Assembly (NCBI RefSeq): GCF_024868665.1
Contig: NC_079891.1
Coordinates: 28,373,642 to 28,437,641 of the forward strand
Direction of reading: 5' to 3'
Length of the DNA stretch: 64,000 nucleotides
Origin: Triplophysa rosa
Taxonomy: Eukaryota; Chordata; Actinopteri; Cypriniformes; Nemacheilidae
This document shows positions 25,406 to 38,729 of the stretch, one piece after another. The stretch's first letter is position 1; the number at the start of each line of letters is the position of its first letter. The notes under the pieces were generated by a model. It did not search any database. It was not told the origin of the DNA and saw nothing but the letters and a program-made list of their open reading frames with translations. Made by a program: the position numbers and the translations under genes.

Positions 25406-26062
25406 GTATGCTGAACAAAACCCATTTTTATTAAGCAGATCATTTTAGAAAGATCATTGACCCGCAAACGAAGCAGGACTATAAACGGTAATTAAATTAT
25501 CCACACATCTCTTATATGGACAAATAATGTGTTTTTTTACTTCGATAAATTTGAGTTTTTTTTTCTATTTTCATCTGTCTCTTAGTGTTAGTTGTGTGTG
25601 TGCTTCTGTTTGATGCTTTTGTCAGGTTATGGAATTCATAATTCATCATTTCGGTTGGCGGCATCACTAACTGTGATGGTACCTTTTCCATTTGAAAACC
25701 TGTTTTGCTTCCTTCATCCCTTTCTGTTTTTCTCTCTCTCAGTCTATCTCCATCTCTTTTACTTTCTCTCTCTTCTCCCTCATTTGCTTTCTAACCTTCT
25801 TTCTCTCTTCCTTTCACTTCTTCCCTATCTCCCTCCTCTCTTTCTTTCTTCCTACGTTCCCGATTAACCCTCATGCTCAACACCTACATGGATATCAATT
25901 TATTTTTGTTCAAGCTTTATTGAACATCACAGTCATGTTATTGGATTACTGGATTAGTTTTTTTTGCTAAAATAACAGCATAGCAATTTTTTGAAAAATG
26001 TATTATCAACAATTTAGTTGTACTTGAAGAATAGAGAATAAGGAAATGCATAATGAACTGTA

Positions 26063-26064
<2 letters not shown>

Positions 26065-26123
<59 letters not shown>

Positions 26124-26158
26124 GCATGCACGCACGCACGCACACACACACACACACA
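26065..26158. repeat. (CT)n followed by (CA)n microsatellite
   Basis: About 57 bp of CT, then CACG/CA repeats to 26158. Confidence 0.97.
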
Positions 26159-26277
26159 GAAACATTTGTTTTGAGCTTGAGCAGAGCTGACAGTTTTTGA
26201 AGGACAAGCTTTTAGCTCTCATATCACTCTCACACACACACATGCACATCAGCTAAATGGGACTGTGAGCCACTGCA

Positions 26278-26280
26278 GTG

Positions 26281-26319
<39 letters not shown>
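26278..26319. repeat. (TG)n microsatellite
   Basis: About 21 TG units with one CG interruption. Confidence 0.95.
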
Positions 26320-26320
<1 letters not shown>

Positions 26321-28993
26321 GGAGTGTTTTCACTTGTCACAGGCCAGAATTAGCAACACTTCAGAAAAGCCCTCCAGAATGAGCACACCCAGATAGATAC
26401 TTTATCCTAACAGGAGAGAGAGAGAAATGGGGTGGTGAGGTGAGGTGACAAAAAGCATTTAAATACACAAGAGTATACAATACCATTAGAATGAGAGAGA
26501 GAGAGAGAGGAACAGAAAGAGAGAAGAGAGTAGATGGTTAGATAAAACAAATGTTTACATAGATAATAGATAGGAGAGGACTATTTTGACATCACAGTCA
26601 TTTGATTTCACCTCTGTCCCTTCTGTCCAGCTTTTCATATAAGAGTAGGATATTTCCATTTTCTGCAGCATCTTAGAACACAATACAAACATTAGGAAAA
26701 ATATGGGTAATTCTGGCAAAATCTGCCAAAATGTTGCTGAGGTTTCCCTGAAGCAGTTCAGACAGGTTTGGCTGTCGTTGGTCTTCTGACGTGTGAAGTG
26801 TGTTTGAGGCATTTATCTCTGAGGAATTTATGACTGTAATTTATCTTCAGCTGTTTTGTGGTGAAACCAATCTTTAAGCTTGACTACATTTGTTCAATAA
26901 AACAATGCTGGTAACACTTTATAAAAGGGTTCATTAATAGGTCATTAACAAAGAATATTTAATGCTGGTGCGGTGGGACTTTCTACTTGCGTGTCTTAGT
27001 AGGGCCCTATGATTTCTGCGATGCAGAAAACGCGGACCGAATCGCAGAATCCAGGCATACAACGGAATGTGCTCTATAGTGCAGAATGGCACATAATCTG
27101 GCAAATGTATTATTAATCTTTATCCTATTATCTTAACCAGAAAATAGCACTGAACTAGCAAAATTCAAATCGTGGTATGAATAACGTTAGAAATATTCAG
27201 ATGCGGTTTAAGTATGTAATATTTAAAGGGGAGGCCTGATGTTCTTTAAGCATAAACAACATCTGCCAAGTCACAATGCTCAAAGATCAGAGAAAAGGAA
27301 GATATTTTCTCTAACAGAAATCACTTTTTAAAGACAACAATGAACGGCTCGTTGGGACTACAACAAGCTACTTCCTGCAGTAGTTACATCATGTTGGCCA
27401 CATTTTACATAAACCCTGCCCCCTGGTACACGGATAGGATGATGGGCGGGACATCTCAACGCACACTCTAGGCAGTAGACCAATCACAATAGACTGGCTC
27501 AGCTTGACCGATCAGAGCATTTTGGAAAGAGGGACTTCATAGAACCAGAAACTCAACAGCCTGTTTTCTGAGAATCAAGATGACTGTGTAAAAAACAGGT
27601 GAAATATGAAATATTTAAAGCATATTTTGAAAAACGAAACATGAACACTGATTGTTTAGCACATCATAAACATAATAAATACTTTGAAAAACAGGCAAAA
27701 TAGGACCTAGGGATGTGGCGGGGATGCCACCAGTTAATAGACGTGTACAAGCACCGGGGGTGGGGCAGTTTGCTGTGGGGTGGTCGAAGATGCGGCCGTG
27801 ACGCATTTTACCTTCAGTTTTGATTTTGAATTAGCGACAATTCGTGAATGGCAATTGCTTGAATTAATGGTGGGTTCAATATCTTTCTTAATAAAAACAC
27901 ACAAAACTACACAAAATAGTCATCGTACAGCCGGCCATCAGGATCCTTTCTACGCTCTATACGTTATGCACACACTTGTTATAAATGCAGGGTGACCGCT
28001 TCATTCAGAACATAATTTTGCGAGTTATCCTTATGTATCTAGAGAGTCCCTGAAAAATAGATGCCACAGCTGGTTCTCAAAAAAGCACGTGGTGTCATTT
28101 TTAATCAAGTGGGGAACTGAACAGCGTTTTGTAACGTATACAGAAAACTTTCTGGAAGTTTAGACATCTATATGTTATGCTTTAACATTATAACATTATC
28201 TATTTACAGAGATTAAAATAGGCCATTTTATGGCTTGAAACTATACAAATGTCCGATTTAGCCACTGTCTATATATAAACGCGTTGAGGTCTCTACTGAA
28301 TGCATACATTTAAATGAACTAAAACCGCAACATGCAGCGTTTGCAAATACCTTTATTACATGCAGATTAATGCTGACAAACAATGTATGAATGACGTAGA
28401 TGCGCCATTTAGTGGCAGTGCATGGAAGTCTCTTGAGGCCACAGTATTTACTTTTTGTGTTCAACTATTGTTTAATGAATTATTGCTGATTACAAAACAT
28501 TAAAAGTAGGCCTAATATAAACTACTCAGGGTGTGCCATTTGTTAATCCATTCTTATTTGACATTAGCATAAGATATTTATACAAAGCATCAACCTATTT
28601 TATTAAATATTGTTTAGGTGACTGTTAAACTAATAAACATTTGAACGGATATTTCCAAAATTGCCAGTCAGACTTGGGTAATTATAATAGTTTGTTTTTG
28701 TGTTGCCAAGTGAAAAATATCTATTTTTGGCAAACAGTTGCCTGTTTTTAATCATATGACATTTAATTAGTAACATTAAGGATTATTTTTGGGGGATTGT
28801 TGTTGGGCGAGAGAGTGCGTGCAGTCTTTCTTCTTTTTTTGTCCTTGGCTGATCACATGCCTGAAAATCTAACTCCTGCTGCTGATCTTTGCTTCTACAC
28901 TTGTTCCGCTTACACTGAATGCAGAAGCCGTGTTCAGACGCGCAACTGTACTTTGGTCTTTAACTAAACTAAGTGATTTATTATTATAAAAAT

Positions 28994-29604
28994 TAGGGTT
29001 GAACCGATATGTAAATTTTGGCCGATAACGATAACCAATAATTCTTTAATATTGGAAGCCGATAACCGATATATTGGCCGATATACAGTTTCTAAATATT
29101 AATATAACATTTTCTGAGACTGAATTCTGAAAAATGTACCAAGCCTACTGTACACTAATTAAAGATTCTTTTAATTTTTAAACTTTTCTGGTATAATGTT
29201 TATTTAATAATCAAATTAAAGATGTTCTTCCAGAGCAACCCAGAAAGGTGTTCTCAATAGCCAAAAGTCTAACAGGTCTCAAGACAGAAAGCATTCAGAC
29301 AGCAGTCGGCTTCAAACAATATGCTTTTGTTCCTATAATTTACACATTCATAAATATCTACATACTACATCAACAATTTTTTGCTAATAGCAGTAAGTAA
29401 ATGATCACGACAGAATGACAGCACTGTAATGTATTTTAATTGTGAGCAGCGTGCATCTGAAGTGGTTCAACTTGAGGAAATGATTAATAATTTATCGACT
29501 ATAACATATCGGCCTAAATTTTATTATCGGCTAATACCGATAACATTAAAACTTCCATTTATTGGCTGATACCGATATGGCCAATAATTTATCGTGCATC
29601 CTTA
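28994..29604. mobile_element. Nested hAT MITE, 611 bp
   Basis: Starts TAGGGTTGAACCGATATG and ends with CGATATGGCC...ATCGTGCATCCTTA. The exact 8-bp duplication ATAAAAAT lies at 28986-28993 and 29605-29612. The right terminus has one substitution (CCTTA for CCCTA). Rich in GATAA/CCGATA motifs as in related hAT MITEs. Confidence 0.92.
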
Positions 29605-29682
29605 ATAAAAATTCAAAATGACGGTGGGGGTCGGTGCTGCGGTGGACAAGTGATGTAATCAGTTGGCGTGTGGACACCGTGT

Positions 29683-29758
29683 ATCACCGGTGACACCGAC
29701 TATCGCAACAAGCCAGGATCATCACCGGTGACACCGACTATCGCAACAAGCCAGGATC
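29683..29758. repeat. Exact 38-bp tandem duplication
   Basis: Two adjoining identical copies, 29683-29720 and 29721-29758, each beginning ATCACCGGTGACACCGAC and ending AAGCCAGGATC. No divergence, which suggests a recent event. Confidence 0.97.
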
Positions 29759-30156
29759 CCTTTAAATATGTGTATATATGTGGTTTACTTTATAATTTGA
29801 CCACTGAGTATTTTATATACTTTATTAAATTGAAGTTAATGTGCTAGTAAAATTATACAAAATTGGTACTTATTATAAAATTATTAAAAATATTACTTAC
29901 ATTTAAGTAGACCTAAAAACTAAAGGAAAATCTAGGTAAGATACTGGTTTATTAACATAGTTGTACAATATACTCTATTTTTTACAGATTTCTTCCCTGT
30001 ATGGGAAGTATCTACTGTAGGTTTTTTAATATAGTTTATAAGTGAATACTATAGTATACTGAAGTATTTTTTCATGTGGGCAAATATATTTGTATAGTAA
30101 AAGACGGAAAACACATAATCCAGAAAAATTAAAACGAAAAAATAAATAGGGCCCTA

Positions 30157-31665
30157 TGTTACACATGTAAATGTGTTAACTTTGACAACTTTCACAATTT
30201 TCTACATTGCAAAATTGTAACATTTAATATGCACATTTAAATAGTCAGAAATAGACACGTGGAAGTCCATGTATCTAAAATCATGTTTGAATGATATACT
30301 GGACAATGGATAGATATACTGTACAGTATGTGAAATTTCCTAACATTTCTGTTTGATCATACATTAGTAGTCTGTTAAGCATTCTGCAATCTTTATTTTA
30401 ATGAAACATTTACGCAACGTAAAAATGATAAAAAATTGTTGTAAAAAACACATTACTTTGTCTAACACACGCACACATAGAAAGTCCCTAGTGAAGCACC
30501 CGTATATCACGAAATGATGGGGAAAGACCCTCTTTTTACGGGTAATTTATTTATAAATCAAACCCAGATGGAGCGTTTAACAAAAGTAAAGTCATTTGCA
30601 CTGTCTGTATAGTGCATTGTAATTATCATTGAAGCTCAGTAAGTGAAATATCATCATTCATAGAAACATTAATGTGATCACTAGTGGAGGACCGTCTCTT
30701 ATACATGTTAAAGTGTGTCTATAAAGTGTGACGTCTGTTAATACGATATTACAGATTTGCCTATAGATTCTGTGTGTATGACACAATTAAAGCGCTGTTT
30801 CATAAATTTGATAATTGTCATCCACACAAATTGCTAAATATGATATACAGTATAAGCCGTGGGCCTGTTGTTGAGTCTTTATTTCATGTAAAATAGCTGA
30901 ATTAATTTGTTAATGTGGTAACTTGTGACAGCTCTGAGAAAAAATTGAATGAAAACAGTTACATCATATATGATGGCCCATGTGTCCTTCACCCTATCCA
31001 CTTTCAATTGCACTGTATTCTTGGTCGATGCGTTCTTACCAAATGAATTTATAAGAGGGGTGCTAATATAGTGTAGTGACAATCCCCTATAAGCAAGTGG
31101 CAACACTACACCACAAGTGCCATCTCCCTGCTTCTCTCTTTCTCTTAGAGTTTCAGCCACTTCTTCCATATTCCTGTGTTTGTTTGTTTGTTTTTTGCCT
31201 GCCAAGGCTCAAACTCAAATTATACCTAAGTTTCACACAGCCAGACTTTTAAATGTCGGCATGACTTCTTGTACTTTATGCCCAGTTAGACTGGAAGGGG
31301 TTGTCTGAATGACATATTAGTAGACTTCTAGTTTTTTAAATGCCATGTTGCAAGGTGTAATCTTAAAAACAAGGTTTAAAAAACAACGTTACTTTACCGT
31401 GACTTACAACTTTAAGCCTTTAACAGTGATATATAATTAAAGCTGTTATGTATGATTTTGCAGGAAATGTCAATTTGACACCAGTTGATTTCCAGATAAC
31501 CCAAAAATAATTTACTCACCCTCGAGTTGTTCCATATCTGTATAAATGTCTTTGTTCTGAGGAATAAAAAGATCAAATAGCAATTTTTACATAAACTTAT
31601 CTTTTAAAGCAAAGTAGAATACACAGTTGTGCTCAGGGTTATTCTGTTTACCAGCTACCTCAAAC
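30157..31665. other. Presumed intron 1: AT-rich, non-coding
   Basis: Nothing coding recognised. Near 31495-31560 is a sequence resembling the inner part of the TTAA MITE family (AATTTACTCACCCTCGAGTT) without clear ends. Confidence 0.4.
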
Positions 31666-32352
31666 TAGGGTTGTCACGGTACCATAAACATGTCTTACGA
31701 TACTATACCAGCTGAAGTATCATGATACCAAGTAGTATCACGATGCTGTGCCATATAATTCAAATCTATACAAAAAACACAGATTTAGATGAAACATTTT
31801 GTATTTACTACAGTAAACTGTATTATACTTTGCACTAGAATATGTTGTTGTATTAACTGTAGTAATTGGATAAATTGTAGCAAATACATTTACATTTAGT
31901 CATTTGTAAATACTATTAATACTGTTGTATACTTAAATATTTACTATGATAAGACTCAAAAACACTAGTATCTATGAGTTTTAGTAGTTTACTGTAGTAA
32001 ATACTAAAGTACACTAGATCATTTTTCACGTAGGAACTAATTCAAATGTTGGACAAATTTCATTGATAAAGCAGTCTTTATAAAGGGAAATATTAGGCTT
32101 ACTTTAAATGCAGAAATAAAACGGCCAGTAGGTGGCGTCAATTTTCCACTGAGTTAGTGAATCATTTAACCAACGCGTTCAAATCGCCAATTTGAATCAT
32201 TAACTCGTCCGAGACATATAAAACATATAAAGCAACATATGCATAACTACGGTACTACGATACTACCGTTTCAAAAATAAAGAGGCATCGCGGGTATTTT
32301 GAAGCTTTAGCATCGCGATGCTACCGTAGCACCGGTACACCGTGCAACCCTA
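31666..32352. mobile_element. hAT MITE, 687 bp
   Basis: Left TAGGGTTGTCACGGTACC; right-end complement TAGGGTTGCACGGTGTACC. The 8-bp duplication CCTCAAAC is exact at 31658-31665 and 32353-32360. Internally there are repeated TAGTATC and TACTGTAGTA motifs and no ORF of note. Confidence 0.94.
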
Positions 32353-32687
32353 CCTCAAACAGATGAAGTACCTAAAACAAAATTCTTAATATAGATTAAA
32401 AATTTGACAACCCGCACAAACTTAGGCAGATCCGACTGCTGGTTCTATGTTTAAATGTTAGCAGTCTGGTACGTTGTAAACATGACTATGTTCTGGCAGA
32501 CCAATAAAAACCTGTGCACTCTGACTAGAGGAAATTGTATGAAGCCAGCCATCAGGTTGAAGCTAGAAATGTTGAAAAAGCAAATTTTTGAATGCAATAT
32601 GTACCAGACAGTCTGTGCATGGTTTATGGATCTGGTTTGTGCTGTCTGAGGCTGTAAGATTAGCCTCACGTAGCTAGAGGTTTGATC

Positions 32688-33071
32688 TTAAAGTCCCCGT
32701 GAACTGGAAGTTGCGATCGTTTTTACTTCCGTATTTTGACGCATTTCCAAGTGAAATGGAATTTTGAATGAGAAAAGTAGGTGGCATGGCTTTCGTCTTT
32801 CTCTGCGATTTGATTGGATGTATAAAAACAGCCATTGCATTTTAAATGGAACTGGAAGCAGACTGACAGTTGAAGGGGAGGAGTTAATGGATGCTCCGCC
32901 CAAGCTGTCTAACAAAAGTCATTTAAGATGGACAGAAAAGCATTTTCCGATTTTAACAGAATATTGGGCACACAAATTTTAAAAAGAGAATAACCCACAG
33001 TGAAAAACTATTTACAATCAATGCTGCATGAAAAAAATCATTTGTAATTTTTTATTTCACCTGGACTTTAA
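32688..33071. mobile_element. TTAA-flanked MITE (family C), 384 bp
   Basis: TTAAAGTCCCCGTGAACTGG at the left and CACCTGGACTTTAA at the right are inverted ends with TTAA at the outer edges. Overlapping ORFs on both strands are incidental. Confidence 0.7.
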
Positions 33072-34600
33072 AGTGTTGACGAACCACTCACTATTGGAGC
33101 TATCAATCACAGTTTGTTTTGTTTATACTTGTTTAGTGGTGGAGTTCCAAGTACAGTACAATTAAAAAGGTATGCGCTTACTCAAACAAATTGAGTTGAA
33201 GCCAGCCAGTCAGATTAGTGCTTACTGATCTTTAGTACTAATTAGTGCTTGGTCCAGAACTTCCTGTTTCAGTTTTTTAACACTACACAACAAAATACAA
33301 CCAACATAACGTTTAGAACCAAATCAAAATGTTAAGCGAATATCTTTAAGATTTAATTATACATGTAAGATTTAAAAGTAAAAAATATGAAACCAGAAGT
33401 GCTTTTGGACCAGTGTTCAGTTGTTTACATCTTGTGAAGTGGTCTATAGCAGCTGTTATTTACAGGCAACCCAAAGAAATAGGAGGACAGAGGACAGGAG
33501 AAAATTCCATGAAATGTTGGGATAGATAGATTAGTGTGAAAAGTAATGTTGATGTGAATCTATGTTTTGTAAAAGGGCATTATCTTCATCCATTACCTTA
33601 ACCCCTCCTTCAGCCCGGGTCTCCATGGCGATGATCTTTGTAAGATATGACCCCCAGAGATGTCTGACTAGCTTCAGGTTTACATAGGACAAAAGAAACG
33701 AGCAGATTTGTGTGTGTGTGTTTGCTTTTTTGGGAACACTGAGAAATGCCACCAGCAAGAAATATTCTTAGCTGACCTGTGCTTGACTTTCATGTTTACG
33801 GACTGCGAGTGTGTGTATATGTGTGTACATGCCTACACTGTACGTATGTTTGTGTGTCTGTGTTGGGCTGTAAGCTTTTATTTCAGGCGGTATCAGGACT
33901 TTTGACATGTTTTTGCAGTTGCTCAGGGCAAGAGCTTTTTCCTGCTGCAGATCTGTTTCTCCTCAAAAGAATTTGCGTGTTTGTGTGTGTGGGGGACAGA
34001 AACGTTCAGTGCAGGAAGTGGCTCTGGCATTAGAGAGAGATGGATAGGAGAATGTCAAGTCTTGCTGTGTGTGTGTGTGAGGGGGGGGGACTATTTTAGA
34101 GAATCACACAGGAAGTCTGCGCTGATAATCTGAAGATGGATGAATGAATATTATCTGCTGTGTGTAGAGGCATCGAATATGTGTGTGTGTGAGAGAGAGC
34201 GAATATGATATGTCTCTATGGGCTGCCTTTAATATTGTACGATTCCCAGCAGTCAAATCATGCTAATGTTATTGTTGACAATATTTGGAAGGCAATATTT
34301 TAAAATCTTGAGACATTAGCGTGCACTAGTGTGCAAGTCTATGTGGCACATGATTGGTGTGGCCCCACCCTGCCATATTACCTTTAACTCAATTCATCTT
34401 AATTCAGATTCAGTCGAAATTGAATGTTAACCTAATTTGTAAAAAATTAGGTGATAAACTGATTTCAATTCAGTTGAAAAATAAAACAGGAAGTTGTGTG
34501 CATAGATCAAAGGAAATATGAAATATTGATAGAGTAAATGATAATGAACAGAAATGATAAATTAGGAGTGAACCGTGTGAATGGAAAAACTGTTTTGTAT
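33072..34600. other. Presumed intron 1: non-coding
   Basis: TG-rich patches at 33700-33870 and 34060-34080 produce cysteine/valine-rich ORFs with no domain. No exon found. Confidence 0.4.
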
Positions 34601-34975
34601 TCAATTTTGTTTAAACGCACTGCATCTAGCAGTCATTGTAGAGGCAGCCACACTAGTTTTGGTAGAGACTGCTGGGATACCAGCGTTAGAAGACCACAGA
34701 GTCCCGTTAGAAAGGAACCTCACAAGCCTATTAGATATGGATTTAGGTGGAAAGCCATTAAGGGATCCGAACACCGGTAACAGAAATTTGAAATCAATTC
34801 TAAAATTTACGAGAGGCCAATGAAGGGACTTTAAGACCTCCGTAATGTGTGCTTTCATTCTGCTTCCTGTCAGCGGCCGTGCCGCAGCATTAATTTGTAG
34901 TCTAGCCGGGCATTCTCGGGAAGAGCAGACAGGAGAGCGTCGCAGCGGTCCAGACACACATCAATCTCTCAGCAT
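34601..34975 (-). pseudogene. LINE reverse-transcriptase fragment
   Basis: The minus-strand frame reads NAAARPLTGSRMKAHITEVL and then SLHWPLVNFRIDFKFL, the well-known 'AAARVLT...HITPVL.SLHWLPV..RIDFK' block after the polymerase motifs of L2/CR1-type fish LINEs. Upstream, LDRCDALLSALPENARL in a different frame fits the segment that should precede it, so a frameshift lies near 34900. The catalytic part of the polymerase is missing. It is in antisense orientation to tenm1. The plus-strand ORF at 34581-34823 is its shadow. Confidence 0.88.
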
Positions 34976-37243
34976 CTGCTGAAAAGAAAAAGCCTTTGAC
35001 TGCGTTTCTCAGCTGATAAAAAAGTGGCTGCCTGATGCGGACCTCAAAATACACGTTTGTGTCCAATTACACGCGGAGGATTTTAATCTTAGTCTTAGTA
35101 TTCAGGTGAGGATTTTCGCACTGTAGACAGTTTCTCTCTCTGCCCTTTATCCCTGACTAAGAGCCCTTTGATTTTCTCTTTGTTTAGTTGGGGAAAGTTC
35201 AGCTACATCAAGTGTTAATACTGTCCATACATCGATCCGTCCATACATTGAGCTGTCGAAACATCAACACATAAACCAATCTGACTATACTTCTAAAGTG
35301 ATTGCTTGTCGCATAGATGCACGGTTGTGTATCAACACGGGTATGAAAATCAATCCAGACCCAGTTAGCTCCTCCGCCCTTAGTGTCAAAGTCAAATATG
35401 AGCATTTATACTACAAGCTGAAACCATCTTTCTGCCGTTTAATCTGATGCACACGAGCTGAAACCGCAGGCTTGTTTTTTTTACAGCTCACAACGGGTCA
35501 CAGATCCTCTTCCTCCCTCTCTTTTTTCCTGTGTCTGACCCTGAGCCAAAAAACGTGGGCAGAAATATAACCCTTTTATCACAGGGGGGTTAATTATCAA
35601 TAAACACTTTAACCCAGGAGTATTCTTGACTGATACACAAGAGGACCCTAACCTTCCCTATGTAAAATAAAACATCTTTTATTATGCCACCGATGTGACT
35701 CGAGTCTACGTATCACATGAGCGAACATGATTTTAAACACATTCTTCCAAAGTAATACTCATTTCGTTACGTGTTTAACCTTTTTGATGAGGAAAAAATG
35801 ACCGAGCGCACCTTTAAGGACCTTTATTATTGCTTGCTGCCCAACGATAAGAGAAGAGCGTCTCGGAATATAAACTGTAGTCGGGAGCGCAAACCCAATT
35901 AAGAGCACAATGCATACGTGCTTGGGCTCGCGCCCATGTTTGTGTCCCCTCTCGGCGGTTTGTTCTCCTACACTGTAATCATCATAATCGTCTGATTACA
36001 AAGACTTATTCAGCACTCCCATAAGAACTCTCCCCATCTGCCTGGTTCAAGTGTGTGCGTGTGTGTATTTTCATCTCTGCACAGATTCCCTAAGTGGCCC
36101 TGAGCCCTCTTTAGATGCCGTATAAGATGCGTTCTGATCAAAACCGAAAGCGACACTGTTGGATCTCATTCTGCTGCTGGACTTTACATCTCTGCAGTTT
36201 CAAGAGGGCAAAGCGGAAGCTAAACAGAACAAGAGAGACTGATAAAAGGAGCGTTCATCGCCACCACTGTTAACTAATGGACTATTAATTGTGTCTGCGC
36301 GTGAAGACGGTGCCTCCAGTCTGCAAGTCGCCGTCGCCTCCAATTGGCACACACTCTGGCACGACGTCCAATCGGCGGGCAGCCAGCCAGAGACTGACAG
36401 GGATTTAACTCTCGTTCCCCACCCACATCACTTAGTCATTCCACGCATTTCCGCGTCAGCTAATTAGTAACTCATTACCACAGCAATACGAAGTATACAG
36501 GCTAATGAGCATTTGATGGTAATATTTAACTTCCTTTTAATCAACGTCAAGACGATGGCGACTTGTGTCTTTTTCTCTCTCTCCTGTCCACTTCGCTGAC
36601 GTCTTTAACCTGTCTGGTCATTTCTCGAGCTCATTTCTTCATCTCGCCACTCTCAACCTTCTCCTCTCATATCTCATCCCTCCCTGTCTTCATCTTCGTT
36701 TGACTCCCTTTCCATCCAGTACGGTCTGTTGGTTCTCTTTCATCCAGTCTTGTGTAGCCGGACCTTTGACTGTGGCAAGAGGTCTGGTGCATTTATAGAG
36801 GTCTGCTGTATCAGAGATGTATTTTCTCACAGTGATTATAATAGGCTGTCTTGGAAAGAATTGTGTTTATTAAATTAGTGAACAATATGTAGAGACTGTG
36901 CTGTATGTTAAAAACTCATATGTCCTTATTTATGGGAGTCGGATTGGCACATGGAGCGAGAAAGTGTTTTCCGTTTTAATGTGCAATAAGCATCAGGGAC
37001 TGTGGGCGGTCTGTGGGCGGTCTGTGGGCATGGGCATCTCTTCTTGCCTTCTTTTTATCTCTCTTTAGCAGCATCTTTTCTTGTTCTTTCTTTCCGTCTA
37101 ACCTCATCTCGTTTTCCGCTCCTCTTTCTCCCCCACCTGTGCTCTGCAATGTAGAAAGCTAAATGTTCTTTTCAGGCACAAAGGTCATGGAAAGGTCACG
37201 GTCAGCGTTTAGATTCTGGGAACTGAAAGGGAGCCGGGCTCTC

Positions 37244-37307
<64 letters not shown>

Positions 37308-38482
37308 CTCAATGCTGGAGCAGTAAATAAGATTTAGAGGATACAGGGCAATTTAAGCATAATCTTATCTGACTTAAATATTATTTTCCTATTAATCACT
37401 ACTTGCGTAGATCCAAGAGGAGGAAACAGTTAGTAAAAGTTTCTTATGTGGATTGTGATACTACAAAAAACACATCAATTTGTTTGCGCTATTAAGCTGG
37501 TTTAACACAATTAATGCCTTTAATTTGACACAAACATTGTAGTGATATGTGTGATTACTAAAGACGCAATTCAAATTCAAGTCTGTGTTCAATACAGACT
37601 AAACGGAGAAAGTTTATGTACGTATTAAGCCTTATTTAAATGTTAACAGTTAAAGACATTTATAGGGAATTATAGTATTTCAGTAGTACAGTGCCTGATC
37701 AGAAGTGTACATAAAAGCGCAGAACAAGTTTTTTTCTTCACTCCCTTTTAAGTGCAAAAGGCTAATCACTTAGTTAAGTGCTACCGGAGCTCTTTTTTAT
37801 TTCAATGGATTTACATGGTCTCTCAGAGAGGGTTTTAGCCTGCTGACAGCGTGCTGTTCTGTTGCATGTTAATAGTCTCACAGTAACTGTTACACCTTGT
37901 CTACTGGAAGCAACATGGGGTGACAAAACTAGACTGCTGCTATTATAATCAACGATGCTGTCTACACAGCAAGCATGCAATGTTTGCTACACTTGGAGTG
38001 TAGACACTGCTTGAGACTGTCATGCTAAAGCTGGCTGGAATTGCAGCTTTGAATTCATCCTTTGTACAGGACAACCGCTAGCCATCGACATTCAGATGCT
38101 TTTGTAAAATGTACAATTTTCAAGGCCCCCCAATTGTCTACAACAATATTTGAAACCCCCCACTTGACATGTATATTTGTATATTTATTTTAAATGTATA
38201 TTTATTTTATAAAGTACTAAACGCCAAAAAACTTGATTTCAGTTGCTGTATGTTATATAATGCTCATTTAATTCAATTTTTTTGGCCTCAAGGCCCTTGA
38301 TTAAACAACAGAAACAAACCTCAGGAAGGACAAAGTGACCCAACAGCAATGAGACCGAGAGAATGCAAAGTCATCTGAAAGTTGTGGAAAAATCAAACTT
38401 ATTCTATCATATTCATTTTTCAACTAATTCTAAAATACATGTAAAATATTAGTATTGTGTTGTTTAAACATGAATATGAAAT
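34976..38482. other. Presumed intron 1: mostly repeat-poor, non-coding
   Basis: A relatively unique stretch. 35700-36540 has mixed composition with several ATTA/TAAT core motifs and no transposon ends. Three adjoining CTGTGGGC(GGT) units lie at 37000-37029. No exon recognised. Confidence 0.35.
37246..37303. repeat. (GA)n microsatellite
   Basis: About 29 uninterrupted GA units. Confidence 0.97.
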
Positions 38483-38729
38483 GAAGAGTTTGGTTCCAAA
38501 TTGAGAAAACTCTGTTTTTGACGTTTTTCAAAAATCATGTTTTTTTATTGTGCATTCCAATTAATCTCAATCAAACTGCAGTTGGTTTGTTTTGATTTAA
38601 GCTGTAATAACTAAAAAAAATACAGCTAGCTAACACAATAAAACACAATAAAAACATGATAACATAATAAAAAACCTGATTTTAGATTTTTTTTAAATGG
38701 AGTTATCTCATTTTGGAACCAAACTCTTC
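38483..38729. mobile_element. MITE of unknown class, 247 bp
   Basis: Inverted termini GAAGAGTTTGGTTCCAAA and TTTGGAACCAAACTCTTC are perfect complements over 18 bp. An inverted relative lies at 56283-56498. The target duplication is not clear (AAATG is close to both ends), so I do not assign a superfamily. Confidence 0.8.

Larger units (their letters stand above)
25406..26999. other. Presumed intron 1: non-coding with microsatellites
   Basis: A pyrimidine-rich tract at about 25700-25860 accounts for the Phe/Leu/Ser-rich ORFs there. Several CT, CA, GT and GA microsatellites follow. No exon is supported. Confidence 0.4.
27000..30156. mobile_element. Large hAT element, 3157 bp, composite
   Basis: Left end TAGGGCCCTATGATTTCTGC and right-end complement TAGGGCCCTATTTATTTTTT share the first 12 bases and both neighbour sequences seen in the second copy at 58207. 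The flanks TGTCTTAG and TGTTACAC agree at only 4 of 8 positions, so I do not claim a duplication. Within lie a younger hAT MITE (28994-29604) and a 38-bp tandem duplication. No intact transposase ORF is seen. Confidence 0.6.

Noticed and set aside
34581..34823. Plus-strand 80-codon ORF
   Set aside because: It is the antisense shadow of the LINE reverse-transcriptase fragment on the minus strand.
37000..37030. Three CTGTGGGC(GGT) units as an EGR/SP factor cluster
   Set aside because: The units resemble a small tandem slip and match the EGR consensus only partly; too weak to annotate as regulatory.
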